A stretch of DNA of 44,865 nucleotides from Deltaproteobacteria bacterium. Lineage in GTDB: Bacteria > Myxococcota > Myxococcia > Myxococcales > JAHFDP01. Made by a program: the position numbers and the translations under genes. The notes beneath the pieces are model-generated. The model worked only from the letters and a program-made list of their open reading frames with translations, was not told the DNA's origin and searched no databases. This document shows, in pieces, positions 7,737 through 15,798 of this stretch. How positions within the stretch are numbered: the stretch's first letter is position 1; the number at the start of each line of letters is the position of its first letter. The stretch is taken from NCBI GenBank assembly GCA_023248955.1, contig JAHFDP010000005.1, positions 48,827 to 93,691 on the forward strand. The letters run 5' to 3'.

Positions 7737-7961
7737 ATGGCCAGAACAAACATCGTTCTCGACGATGCGCTCGTCCGTAAAGCAATGAAGCTGACCGGAG
7801 CAAAGACCAAGCGCCAGCTCGTCGATATCGCGCTCCGAAAACTCATCGAGCAGGAGGATGAGATCCTCAAGCGACGTGCGCTCAACGCGCGAATTCTAAA
7901 ACTGCGCGGCAAACTGCATTGGGAAGGCAACCTCGACGAGATGCGGAGATCGCGCGTTTGA
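7737..7961 (+). CDS. vapB: VapB-type antitoxin
   Basis: A 74-residue antitoxin. The N-terminal ribbon-helix-helix pattern (MARTNIVLDDALVRKAMKLT) is the DNA-binding dimer of VapB proteins of the DUF2191 kind; the charged C-terminus (KLHWEGNLDEMRRSR) is the usual toxin-binding tail. It neutralises the PIN-domain toxin encoded next and normally represses the operon. The stop codon overlaps the TTG start of the toxin gene by two bases (TTGA). A sigma-70-like promoter ends seven bases before the ATG. Confidence 0.85.
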   Translation: MARTNIVLDDALVRKAMKLTGAKTKRQLVDIALRKLIEQEDEILKRRALNARILKLRGKLHWEGNLDEMRRSRV

Positions 7962-8362
7962 TTCTCGTCGACTCGTCGATTTGGATCGATTTCTTCGAGG
8001 GCAAGGCAACGATTGGGGCGTTGTGGCTAGAGCAGGCCGTAGCCGATGATCGCCAGATCGTGACGTGCCCTACGGTCATGACTGAAGTGCTTCAGGGATT
8101 CCGTATGGACCATGCATTCGAAGAGGCGCGTAACATGCTCGTTGATTGCAGATTGCTGGATTTGGATCGCGAAGGCCACATCGAAGCCGCGCAGCTTTAT
8201 CGAACGCTTCGGCGGAAAGGCTTCACCGTTCGCAGCACGCTCGATTGCATTATTGCCCAGACGTGCATTCTGAACGAGGTTGAGCTGCTGGGACGCGATA
8301 GCGATTTTGATTTCATCGCGCGGCATGTGCCGTTGCGGCTGGTGCAGATTACGAACGCGTAA
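7958..8362 (+). CDS. vapC: VapC-type PIN-domain ribonuclease toxin
   Basis: A 134-residue PIN-domain toxin. The acidic Mg-binding residues are all present: Asp5 in ILVDSSIWIDFF, Glu43 in MTEVLQG, Asp96 in STLDCIIAQ and Asp114/116 in LLGRDSDFD. The TTG at 7958-7960 is chosen because it overlaps the antitoxin stop, lies nine bases after a GGAG and places the first motif at the very N-terminus as in other VapC proteins; an in-frame ATG at 7919 would add 13 unrelated residues. The likely activity is cleavage of tRNA or rRNA when free of VapB. Not recently decayed. Confidence 0.88.
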   Translation: MILVDSSIWIDFFEGKATIGALWLEQAVADDRQIVTCPTVMTEVLQGFRMDHAFEEARNMLVDCRLLDLDREGHIEAAQLYRTLRRKGFTVRSTLDCIIAQTCILNEVELLGRDSDFDFIARHVPLRLVQITNA

Positions 8363-8395
8363 CGGCGTGCCGTCGAGCGACACTCAACACGTCGA

Positions 8396-10786
8396 CTAGA
8401 GCAACGAGCCCGGATCCACATCCGCGATCACGCGTAGTCCACTCGGCCGGGGCGCGGCGAGCACTTCCGAAGCCACGTGCGCGAGCGGCCCGTGCGTCGT
8501 TCCGCGAATCAGCGCTTGCCACCGCCATCGGCCGCGCAACCTCGGCAGCGGCGCCGGCGCGGGACCGAGCACTTGCACGCCTTTGTGCGAGCGCGCAGCG
8601 CGCGTGGCAAGTGACGAGAGTTGTCGCGCGCCCGCTTCCGTCGCCGCCGCGTCTTCTCCCTCGAAGCGGAGCAGCACCAGTCGCGAAAAGGGCGGATAGC
8701 CGAGGTCGCGACGCTCGTTGAGCTCACTTTCCGCAAACGACAAAAAGTCATGTCCCTGCGCGCAGCGAATTGCCGGCGCGTCCGGTGCGAAAGCCTGCAC
8801 GATCACTTCGCCCTTGAGCGTACCGCGGCCCGCGCGACCGGCAACCTGCGTGAGCAGCTGAAAGCAGCGTTCCGCCGACCGGAAATCGGGAAGCCTCAGT
8901 GCAGCGTCCGCGCAAAGCACGCCGACCAGCGTCACACCGGGAAAGTCGTGACCCTTGGCCACCATTTGCGTGCCGACCAACACGTCTGCTTCGTGCCGCG
9001 CGAATTTGGCGAGGATCGCGGCAGTGGCGCCACGCGCGCGCGTGGTGTCGGCGTCGAGTCGCAACGCGCGGGCCGCTGGAAAAAAAGACGCCAGCTCTTC
9101 TTCCACTTTTTCGGTGCCCGCACCGAGCAGCAGAAGTTCCGCAGCGCCGCACGACGGACAAACGTCGGGAGCGAGCGCGGTATGACCGCAGGTATGACAC
9201 ACCAGCCGCCGCGCGCCTTGGTGATGCGTGAGCGAGAGATCGCAATTGGGGCACCGGACCGGCAGGCCGCAGGCGCGGCAGAGCACCACCGTCGAGTGGC
9301 CGCGGCGGTTTAGAAAAATAATCGCCTGCTCGCCACGCGAGAGCGTTGCCGCGAGCGCATCGCCGAGCTCTTGCGTGAAGAGTCCCGTTTCGCGCGACGC
9401 AGCGCTCGGACGTTTCAAGTTGCGCAGCGAAACGAGCCGCACCACGGGTAATGGACGATCATCGATTCGCGACGGAAGCGTGAGCAGCCGGTAGCGGCCT
9501 TCGCGCGCATTGCGCAGCGTCTCCAACGATGGCGTGGCCGAACCGAGCACCACTGGCGCACCGACGATGCTGGCGCGTTTCACGGCGAGATCACGGCCGT
9601 TGTAGCGCGGCGATTCGTCTTGTTTGTAGGAAGGCTCATGCTCTTCGTCGACGACGAAGAGTCCGGGATTCTGTACGGGTGCGAAGATCGCGCTGCGCGC
9701 GCCCACGACGATGCCCGCGTCGCCCGCGCGCACGCGACGCCATTCGCCGAGCCGCTCCGACGGTGAAAGTCCTGAGTGCAAAACCGCCACGTCGTCGCCA
9801 AAGCGCGCACGAAAACGTCCCGCGAGTTGTGGCGTCAACGCGATTTCTGGAACGAGGACAACCGCACCCAGCTTGCGCGCGCGCGCCTCGGCGATGGCGC
9901 GCAAGTAGACTTCCGTCTTGCCCGATCCGGTAACGCCATGAAGCAGAAACGGCGCGTACGATCCGAGCGATGCCGCGATCGCTTCGACCGCCGCGCGTTG
10001 ATCGGCATTTGGATCGGGCGCTTTTTTCGCATCCCACGGTCCGGCACCAATGACAGCGGGACCTGCCGCGATTTCGCTCAGCGAAACGAGATCGCGCGCC
10101 GCGAGTTTTTTGAGCAACGCACGCGCCGTCGGAAACGCAGCGACGATTTCTTCGAGCGGAACGGCACCGCGGCCGATCAGGTATTCGAGCAAACGTTTCT
10201 GCGCCAGCGATCTTGATATTTCCGCAAGTCGCGATTCGGCGCCTGGAAGCACCTGCGCGATTTCAACGGAGGGCGCTTGTGTTCGCGGCGTCTGTTCTTC
10301 CGTCACTTCAATCGCCAGGCTCGCGGCGAGAAATTCATCCTGCACACGCGACGACACGCCGACGCCCGACGCGATCGCACCGAGCACCCGCCGCTGCGAC
10401 GCCGGCAACGTGTTTCCTTCCAGCGCGGCGCGGCCCAAATCGGTGAGCGCTAACGCGCGGGTCTCGGTAACATCGATCCCAGGAGGCAACGCCGCGCGCA
10501 CCGCGAGCCCGAGCGGACAGAGATAGTAGTCGGCCGCGAACAGCACCAGCGCGAGTACATCCGACGGAAGGAGCGGACCGTCATCGAGCGCCCGCAATAT
10601 TTCGCGTGCGTTTTCGGTGGATGCATCATCTGCCGCGGGCCGTACCGCGACACCCGTGAGCCGTCGCGATCCCAGCGGAACGAGCACGCGCCGCCCTGGC
10701 ACAACAGCATCCACGAGCGCATCTGGCACCGCGTACGTGAGCGCACCCGCGAGCGGCGCTGGAACGGCGACTTCGTAGAAGCGCAC
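8396..10786 (-). CDS. priA: Primosomal protein N' (replication restart helicase PriA)
   Basis: A 796-residue superfamily 2 3'-5' DNA helicase that reloads the replisome at stalled forks. Visible parts in order: the N-terminal 3'-DNA-binding domain (VRFYEVAVPAPLAGALTYAV), Walker A HGVTGSGKTEVYL, the DEEH box (VVDEEHEPSYKQDE), GSATPSLE, the eight-cysteine zinc module (CRAC, CPNC, CHTC, CPSC) and the C-terminal helicase motifs (VGTQMVAKGHDFP, QVAGRAGR). GTG at 10784-10786 starts five bases after the stop of the upstream gene; the ORF continues further but only through that gene. The neighbouring exported protein is probably cotranscribed. Complete by every motif I can see. Confidence 0.95.
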   Translation of the reverse strand: MRFYEVAVPAPLAGALTYAVPDALVDAVVPGRRVLVPLGSRRLTGVAVRPAADDASTENAREILRALDDGPLLPSDVLALVLFAADYYLCPLGLAVRAALPPGIDVTETRALALTDLGRAALEGNTLPASQRRVLGAIASGVGVSSRVQDEFLAASLAIEVTEEQTPRTQAPSVEIAQVLPGAESRLAEISRSLAQKRLLEYLIGRGAVPLEEIVAAFPTARALLKKLAARDLVSLSEIAAGPAVIGAGPWDAKKAPDPNADQRAAVEAIAASLGSYAPFLLHGVTGSGKTEVYLRAIAEARARKLGAVVLVPEIALTPQLAGRFRARFGDDVAVLHSGLSPSERLGEWRRVRAGDAGIVVGARSAIFAPVQNPGLFVVDEEHEPSYKQDESPRYNGRDLAVKRASIVGAPVVLGSATPSLETLRNAREGRYRLLTLPSRIDDRPLPVVRLVSLRNLKRPSAASRETGLFTQELGDALAATLSRGEQAIIFLNRRGHSTVVLCRACGLPVRCPNCDLSLTHHQGARRLVCHTCGHTALAPDVCPSCGAAELLLLGAGTEKVEEELASFFPAARALRLDADTTRARGATAAILAKFARHEADVLVGTQMVAKGHDFPGVTLVGVLCADAALRLPDFRSAERCFQLLTQVAGRAGRGTLKGEVIVQAFAPDAPAIRCAQGHDFLSFAESELNERRDLGYPPFSRLVLLRFEGEDAAATEAGARQLSSLATRAARSHKGVQVLGPAPAPLPRLRGRWRWQALIRGTTHGPLAHVASEVLAAPRPSGLRVIADVDPGSLL

Positions 10787-10791
10787 GGCAG

Positions 10792-11367
10792 CTACCGCGT
10801 CGCGCGCTCGACGGAGAGTTTCAAGAGCGCGCGATCGCCTTCCCACAATTCGATCGTTCGCGGAAAAGAGTCGCCGACGGCGGGCGAGCTCCATTCGCCA
10901 ATGCGAAGGTCGACCGTGCGCGCGCCAGCTTTGGCCGAGAGCCGCACGGGGCGAAATTCTTGCCGCGAAAGCCAAAGCTGTTGAGGAGCGACGCCAAGGA
11001 CGTAGCTCGCTTCGCTGTTGAGACGCGTCAGCGCGATCGGCGCCAACGCGATCTGCTGCCGCTCGAGAAATCGGCGCAGAATCGATTCGCCCTCTTCGGA
11101 CGAACCGCCGCGCAGCGTCACCAGCGGGCAGGCCAGCTCGAGCAAGAGATCGCGCGTCGCGGAAACGGCGGGCGGAAGTTCGAGCGCACAGTGATGCTTC
11201 GATTTGAGCTGAAGCGTAAAGGGCGCGTGTTGACCGTCTTCGAGTGTGGCGATCCCGGAGAGCGTGCCGAGCGGAGTGGATTCACCCTCGGCGCGCGTGA
11301 CAGCGTGGCGAAGCAATGCGCCGGAGGGAAGGAGATAAGCGAAGAGCAGCGCGGAGAAGAGACGCAT
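10792..11367 (-). CDS. Exported protein of unknown function, possibly LolA-like
   Basis: A 191-residue protein with an N-terminal signal (MRLFSALLFAYLLPSGALL). The central region has a single Cys pair-like arrangement (HHCALEL, LELACPL), and the last 70 residues (YVLGVAPQQLWLSRQEFRPV, RTIELWEGDRALLKLSVE) look like the beta-strand pattern of LolA/lipoprotein-sorting folds, where an amphipathic half-barrel binds acyl chains. This is only a weak resemblance, so the function should be treated as unknown. It lies five bases upstream of priA, in the same direction, with the truncated methyltransferase gene reading away on the other side. Confidence 0.65.
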   Translation of the reverse strand: MRLFSALLFAYLLPSGALLRHAVTRAEGESTPLGTLSGIATLEDGQHAPFTLQLKSKHHCALELPPAVSATRDLLLELACPLVTLRGGSSEEGESILRRFLERQQIALAPIALTRLNSEASYVLGVAPQQLWLSRQEFRPVRLSAKAGARTVDLRIGEWSSPAVGDSFPRTIELWEGDRALLKLSVERATR

Positions 11368-11405
11368 GCGGCGGAAGTTAGCATGGCCGTGCTAGAGGGT
11401 GCGCC

Positions 11406-11522
11406 ATGACCGTCCACCCCTCCGCGGCCGAGGGTTTTCGCACCGCTGATTTGTATGAACGCGGCAGAGCCAGTTATCCAAGCGAAGCGATCATGCATCT
11501 TTGCAGCGCGCTCGACAGGTAA
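11406..11522 (+). pseudogene. Remnant of a class I SAM-dependent methyltransferase gene (N-terminus only)
   Basis: ATG at 11406 opens 38 codons, MTVHPSAAEGFRTADLYERG then RASYPSEAIMHL, and stops with TAA at 11520-11522. The pattern AEGF..AA..YERGRP.YP.EA is the standard N-terminus of small SAM methyltransferases, which are normally about 250 residues long. The SAM-binding glycine-rich motif that should follow is missing, and no continuation is found in any frame downstream, where an unrelated DUF4240 gene reads in the opposite direction. The gene was therefore truncated, most simply by the arrival or rearrangement of the DNA at about 11523. Confidence 0.65.
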
Positions 11523-11541
11523 AGAGCATGGCGGTGGGCGT

Positions 11542-12138
11542 CTAGAGTTCGTCTCCGCCGCTGGCCTTGTTGATGATCCTTCCGGCCACGTATTGAAACT
11601 CCTCGAAATCGACTGCTTCTGATTCGGCCGCAACCGAACGCAGTGTGGAGGGGTTCTGAAGTGCGGCGCGGTAAACCTCTCGTCCGCGTGAGACTACCCA
11701 ACTACAGAAGTCGCTCCATCCATCGTCGCCGGCACCACCGCCAAGCTCTTGGGCCATCTCGCGCAGGTCGGCGTGATCTTCTGCCTGATTGCGGTAGTCG
11801 TGGAACATCTGCTCGAAACCCTCCACCGCCGCGGTCGGCAGAGCGGAGAGAAGATCATTCAGCCGTTGCGCCTGGGCATCAAAACCCTCCTCGGGCTTGG
11901 TCGCGGCAATGACCGACCAGAATTTCTGCTTGGTCATCGCATCGCTAGCGCCGCCGCCAACGTAGAAGGTCTTCGTAACCGTTTTTGAGGAGTTGCCGTG
12001 CCGCCCCTTCGGATGTGTAACGACGGTAGGCATGGTCGGAGATTGGCGAGAAGTTGCTTTCTGAGACGTTCGGTGAACGCCTCCCTCCGATTGAGTGGCA
12101 GGATTTGGCGTTGGGTGCTTGGTGCTTCTTTTTTTCAT
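11542..12138 (-). CDS. DUF4240 domain protein
   Basis: A 198-residue protein. The N-terminal 60 residues are polar, rich in Lys, Thr, Pro and His and probably disordered. From MTKQKFWSVIAATKPEEGFD onward it matches the DUF4240 pattern: LPTAAVEGFEQMFHDYRNQA, then a GGGAGDDGWSDFCSWVVSRG stretch and REVYRAALQNP. Members are small soluble proteins of unknown role in many bacteria. ATG 12136-12138 is preferred to an upstream GTG because GGAG lies five bases before it. The gene sits beside a truncated methyltransferase and seems less G+C-rich than its neighbours by eye, so recent acquisition is plausible. Confidence 0.7.
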   Translation of the reverse strand: MKKRSTKHPTPNPATQSEGGVHRTSQKATSRQSPTMPTVVTHPKGRHGNSSKTVTKTFYVGGGASDAMTKQKFWSVIAATKPEEGFDAQAQRLNDLLSALPTAAVEGFEQMFHDYRNQAEDHADLREMAQELGGGAGDDGWSDFCSWVVSRGREVYRAALQNPSTLRSVAAESEAVDFEEFQYVAGRIINKASGGDEL

Positions 12139-12263
12139 CCTCACTCCACGTTCTCAAGGAGTTTGCGCTGCTCTCCAAGTAGGCCTTTCATGTGGACTTC
12201 CTTGCTCGCCCTACTCGCTAAACTCCGGCGGGATCACTGTCTCTCTCATGTACGAACATCGCG

Positions 12264-13136
12264 CTACCGCACCAACTCGCGCATGTATGCGATCAACCCA
12301 TCCCGCAACTCCGGTCGTTTCATCGCGTACGCCAAATTCGCTTTCAAATAGCCGAGCCGATCTCCAGCATCGTGTCGCGTGCCTTCCAACTCCACGCCGA
12401 TGAGCCGTCCCTCAACCGCGAGTTGCGCCAGTGCGTCCGTAAGCTGAACCTCCCCGCCCGCGCCGGGCTTCACCTTCCGCAAGATCGCAAAAACATCCGG
12501 TGGCAAAACGTAGCGACCGATGATGGCGAGATTCGACTTCACCGTTCCCGGCTTCGGTTTTTCCACGAGGTGTTCGATCGCAGTTCGTCGCGCCCCCGCA
12601 GATTTTCCTGTCGCGATTCCGTACAGCGAAGTTTCCCTTTCCGGCACCGCAAGCAGCGCGACTGCGCCCTTCCCTGTCTCTTGCGCCACACGCACGAGCT
12701 GTCCGATTCCCGGGTCCACGCTGTCGATGAGATCGTCGCCCAGCATCACCGCGAATGGCTCGTCGCCTACCGCCGCCTCTGCGCACAGCACCGCATGTCC
12801 CAATCCCAGCGGCTCTTTTTGTCGCACCGAATGCACGTGCGCCAAATTCGCAATCGCACGCAGCCCATCCGCCTGCGCCGTTTTTCCGCGCGCGCGCAGC
12901 GTCGTCTCCATTTCGAACGCAATGTCGAAGTGATCCTCGATGGCGCTCTTACCGCGGCCGTTGACAAGCACCACGTCGGTGAATCCCGCAGCGACGGCCT
13001 CCTCGACCACAAGCTGCAACGTCGGCACATCGACGATGGGCAAGAGCTCCTTCGGAATCGCTTTGGTGGCCGGCAAAAAACGCGTGCCCAAGCCCGCGGC
13101 GGGGATGACGACTTTGCGAATTTTCCAGTCGGCCAT
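12264..13136 (-). CDS. galU: UTP-glucose-1-phosphate uridylyltransferase
   Basis: A 290-residue nucleotidyltransferase making UDP-glucose from UTP and glucose 1-phosphate, feeding exopolysaccharide, LPS and trehalose synthesis. The nucleotide-binding signature AGLGTRFLPATKAIPKELLP (residues 12-31) is complete, followed by the family's EEAVAAGFTDVVLV, LGLGHAVLCA and VMLGDDLID with the metal-binding Asp. The end VELEGTRHDAGDRLGYLKAN is characteristic of GalU. ATG 13134-13136 gives the usual N-terminus; an ATG at 13169 is also possible. It is divergent from an outer-membrane protein gene. Confidence 0.93.
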   Translation of the reverse strand: MADWKIRKVVIPAAGLGTRFLPATKAIPKELLPIVDVPTLQLVVEEAVAAGFTDVVLVNGRGKSAIEDHFDIAFEMETTLRARGKTAQADGLRAIANLAHVHSVRQKEPLGLGHAVLCAEAAVGDEPFAVMLGDDLIDSVDPGIGQLVRVAQETGKGAVALLAVPERETSLYGIATGKSAGARRTAIEHLVEKPKPGTVKSNLAIIGRYVLPPDVFAILRKVKPGAGGEVQLTDALAQLAVEGRLIGVELEGTRHDAGDRLGYLKANLAYAMKRPELRDGLIAYMRELVR

Positions 13137-13192
13137 GGGCAAATCTTTACCACGGACAACCATACTCACCGAAGGCGCGCTAAACTGCCCCC

Positions 13193-14020
13193 ATGCTGTG
13201 TATTACATTCGCGATCGCTTCGATCATTGCCGCCGCAGCGCCGCCCGGCGGACCTTCTGGACTCGACGTGACCACGCGCGCGCTCGGAATGGCCGACGCC
13301 AACCGCGCCATCGCCACCGGCAACGACAGCGTCTACTTAAATCCCGCTGGCGCAGCTTTCGGGCATCGCTACACCATCGAGTTCGACGGGGTGCGCGACG
13401 TGGCCACAGGCGGATTCGTCACCGGCGCGTCGGTGGTCGATTCCACCTCCTCACAACCAGTCGCGGGTGCCTTCAGCTACACGCGCTGGCAACTCGGTGA
13501 CGTGACAGGAAACGTCGTTCATTTGGGATTTGCCTATCCCGCGTCGCCGAAATTTCTCATTGGCACCACCACAAAATATCTAGGACTCTCCGGCCCCGAT
13601 GGCGACGTAAGCCGATGGACTACCGACATCGGTGCCCTCATTCTCACCGGCCCTTTTTCACTCGGGTTCGTTGGACAAAACCTCGTCCCCACGCATTCCG
13701 CGCTCGCGCCAGTCGGCATTGGCTACGGCATCGCGTTTGGCGAGGACACCACGTTTCGCCTGGCCATCGACGGAACGACCACGTTTCTCCCAGGTGGTGT
13801 ACGCGCACTGTCGACGAAAGCTGGCGCGGAATATCTCGTGAGCGGAGCTTTTCCAATTCGCGCCGGCGTCGCCTACGACTGGACCACGCGCGCTTACGAT
13901 TTTGCGGCCGGCGTCGGATTCGTTACACCGCAAGCGGGAATTGATCTCGGCTACCGACAACCCGGCCATGGTAACGGAGCGCGCTACCTCGGCGCCGCGC
14001 TAAAGTTTTTCATCGAGTGA
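13193..14020 (+). CDS. Outer-membrane beta-barrel protein, PorV/FadL-like, function unknown
   Basis: A 275-residue exported protein: signal MLCITFAIASIIAAAA, then TRALGMADANRAIATGNDSV and YLNPAGAAFG, a start typical of barrel proteins of the PorV/UPF0164/FadL type (a mature N-terminus with Asn-Pro-Ala-Gly). The rest shows alternating hydrophobic and polar strands of 8-10 residues, and the protein ends in a barrel strand (YLGAALKFFIE). No plug or ligand motif is visible. It overlaps the convergent btuD gene by 21 bases at its 3' end. Transport or assembly role is possible but unproven. Confidence 0.7.
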   Translation: MLCITFAIASIIAAAAPPGGPSGLDVTTRALGMADANRAIATGNDSVYLNPAGAAFGHRYTIEFDGVRDVATGGFVTGASVVDSTSSQPVAGAFSYTRWQLGDVTGNVVHLGFAYPASPKFLIGTTTKYLGLSGPDGDVSRWTTDIGALILTGPFSLGFVGQNLVPTHSALAPVGIGYGIAFGEDTTFRLAIDGTTTFLPGGVRALSTKAGAEYLVSGAFPIRAGVAYDWTTRAYDFAAGVGFVTPQAGIDLGYRQPGHGNGARYLGAALKFFIE

Positions 14021-14788
14021 TGGCAGCACGATGGGCGCGCCCGTCTTTGGATCGGCGATGACACGCACGCTCGTTTCATAAGCGGCCGCGAGCGGCGCGG
14101 GTGCGAGCACATCGTGAGGAGCGCCACTCGCCACAACACTTCCACGTGAAAGCAGCGTCAGGTGATCGCACACCGCGCCGGCAAACGAGAGATCGTGCAC
14201 GACTACGAGCGCACCTCCACCGCGGGCGGCGTGCGATTTCAGTGCGCGCGCAAGATCCGTTTGATGCGCCAAATCCAGCGCGCTGGTTGGTTCGTCGAGA
14301 ACAACGAGCGGCGCGGCCTGCGCGATCGCGCGCGCTAAAATGCAGAGCTGTTTCTCGCCACCGGAAAGCGTGTCGAAAGCGCGTTCGGCGAGATGCGAAA
14401 TGCGCACTTCGGCGAGCGCAGCATCGGCGAGGCGCACATCTTCCGCGCTCTCCAGTGCGAGCAAGCCCAAGTGGGGCGCACGTCCCATCAGCACGACTTC
14501 GCGTGATGTGAACGGCAATTCCGTTGGAATCAGTTGCGACACCAGCGCCGCGCGCCGCGCGGCTTCGCGACGCGGGAGTGCGTGCGCATTTGTTCCGCCC
14601 AGGAGAGCCTCACCGAACCGCGGTGCGAGAAGTCCGCACAAAAGCCGCGCCAGCGTTGATTTCCCGGAGGCGTTGGGGCCAATCACGCCGGCGATTTGGC
14701 CGCGTGTAATCGAAAGCGATACATCCGTGATCACGTCGCGCACGCCATAAGCGAACGAGACGCGCGACAATTCGCCGAGCGCTGTCAC
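14000..14788 (-). CDS. btuD: ABC transporter ATPase, vitamin B12 import (BtuD type)
   Basis: A 262-residue ATPase of the iron-siderophore/cobalamin family. Walker A GPNASGKS (residues 37-44), the ABC signature LSGGE (141-145), Walker B LVVLDEP (161-167) and the switch His in VVHDLS are all intact. The start GTG at 14786-14788 overlaps the permease stop (GTGA) and has AGGA just before it, so the long open frame upstream is ignored. It energises the permease encoded immediately upstream. Its substrate is assigned from the riboswitch that heads the operon, not from the ATPase itself; iron-siderophore use would look the same. Confidence 0.88.
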   Translation of the reverse strand: MTALGELSRVSFAYGVRDVITDVSLSITRGQIAGVIGPNASGKSTLARLLCGLLAPRFGEALLGGTNAHALPRREAARRAALVSQLIPTELPFTSREVVLMGRAPHLGLLALESAEDVRLADAALAEVRISHLAERAFDTLSGGEKQLCILARAIAQAAPLVVLDEPTSALDLAHQTDLARALKSHAARGGGALVVVHDLSFAGAVCDHLTLLSRGSVVASGAPHDVLAPAPLAAAYETSVRVIADPKTGAPIVLPSLDEKL

Positions 14789-15798
14789 GTCTTTTCCTGT
14801 TGTCGCGCGAGGAGCCAAAGAAAGAGTGGACCACCGAGAAGTGCGGTCACCACGCCAACGGGTGGCTCTGTACCGAGCGATCGAAACAAAAGTCGCGCAC
14901 CCGTATCGGCGAGCACCAGCGCGGCCGCGCCGCCCAAAGCGCAAGCGGGCACCAGCGATCGGTGATCGGGACCGAGGATCAAGCGTGCCGCGTGCGGAAC
15001 GAGAAGTCCGACAAAGCCAACCAGTCCCGCGAGTGAAACCGCAGCACCGGTTACGAGCGACGCCGCGAGAAAAAGTGCGCCGCGCGTGCGCGGAACATCG
15101 ACGCCGACCGCTGCCGCGCCCTCCTCGCCGAGCGCGAGGAGATTCATGCGACCGGCCAGAATCATCATCGTGAAAATTCCCGCGGCGGAAAAAGCGGCGG
15201 CGACGAGGAGCGCGGTGGGCCGCTCGTAGCCGAGTGATCCGACGAGCCACGAGAGCAGTGTCTGTGCGCGCGACGGCGAAACGGAAATCTTAATTCCGGT
15301 GATGACCGCCGAGGCGAAGGCGTTGAAAACGACGCCGACCAGGAGCGCGCGCTCAGGAACGAGGCGACCGCCGACGCGGCCCAATGCGTAAACGCCGAGG
15401 GCGGCAGCGAGCGCGCCAGCGAATGCCGCGACGGCGACCGGCGAAAAGCCGGCGGTGGAAGCGACACCGAGCACGGTTCCCAGTGCGGCGAAGAGCGTTG
15501 CGCCGAGCGCGGCACCGCCGGAAACGCCGAGTACAAAAGGATCAGCGAGTGGATTGCGCAAGAGCGCTTGCAAGGCGAGCCCCGCGCTGGCGAGACACGC
15601 TCCGACCAGCGCGCCAAGCAGCGCTCGCGGCAAACGCAGCGCAACGACGATGTCGCGATCGGGAGGAACTCCGCGCCAGGCGCGGCTCAGATCGATCGGC
15701 TCCGCTCCGGTGGCCACGGCGGCGATCAGCGTAAGCGTAAGCAAAATGCTAAGTGTGATCGTCACCGCAAGGGCGCGCGCGAGCGGACGCGGCGTCAT
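14785..15798 (-). CDS. btuC: FecCD/BtuC-type permease, vitamin B12 import
   Basis: A 337-residue integral membrane protein with about ten hydrophobic helices, the usual size of BtuC/FecCD permeases. Family landmarks are RLPRALLGALVGACLASAGL, QALLRNPLADPFVLGVSGGA and GFVGLLVPHAARLILGPDHR near the C-terminus, the last forming part of the ATPase coupling surface. It would move cobalamin from the binding protein across the inner membrane. ATG 15796-15798 overlaps the stop of the binding protein gene (ATGA), and its own stop overlaps the ATPase start, so the operon is tightly coupled. Confidence 0.9.
   Translation of the reverse strand: MTPRPLARALAVTITLSILLTLTLIAAVATGAEPIDLSRAWRGVPPDRDIVVALRLPRALLGALVGACLASAGLALQALLRNPLADPFVLGVSGGAALGATLFAALGTVLGVASTAGFSPVAVAAFAGALAAALGVYALGRVGGRLVPERALLVGVVFNAFASAVITGIKISVSPSRAQTLLSWLVGSLGYERPTALLVAAAFSAAGIFTMMILAGRMNLLALGEEGAAAVGVDVPRTRGALFLAASLVTGAAVSLAGLVGFVGLLVPHAARLILGPDHRSLVPACALGGAAALVLADTGARLLFRSLGTEPPVGVVTALLGGPLFLWLLARQQEKT

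Noticed and set aside
8396-10975. 63-residue N-terminal extension of PriA
   Set aside because: It is read from within the upstream gene and is not homologous to PriA; GTG 10786 gives the usual N-terminus.
12141-12191. Minus-strand 16-codon ORF (MKGLLGEQRKLLENVE) just before the DUF4240 gene
   Set aside because: It has a possible Shine-Dalgarno sequence and ends two bases before the next ATG, but it is too short to support and could be chance.
14000-15250. Long open frame extending the BtuD ATPase upstream to 416 residues
   Set aside because: The extension is antisense-like basic sequence inside btuC; the overlapping GTGA with a Shine-Dalgarno sequence is the real start.
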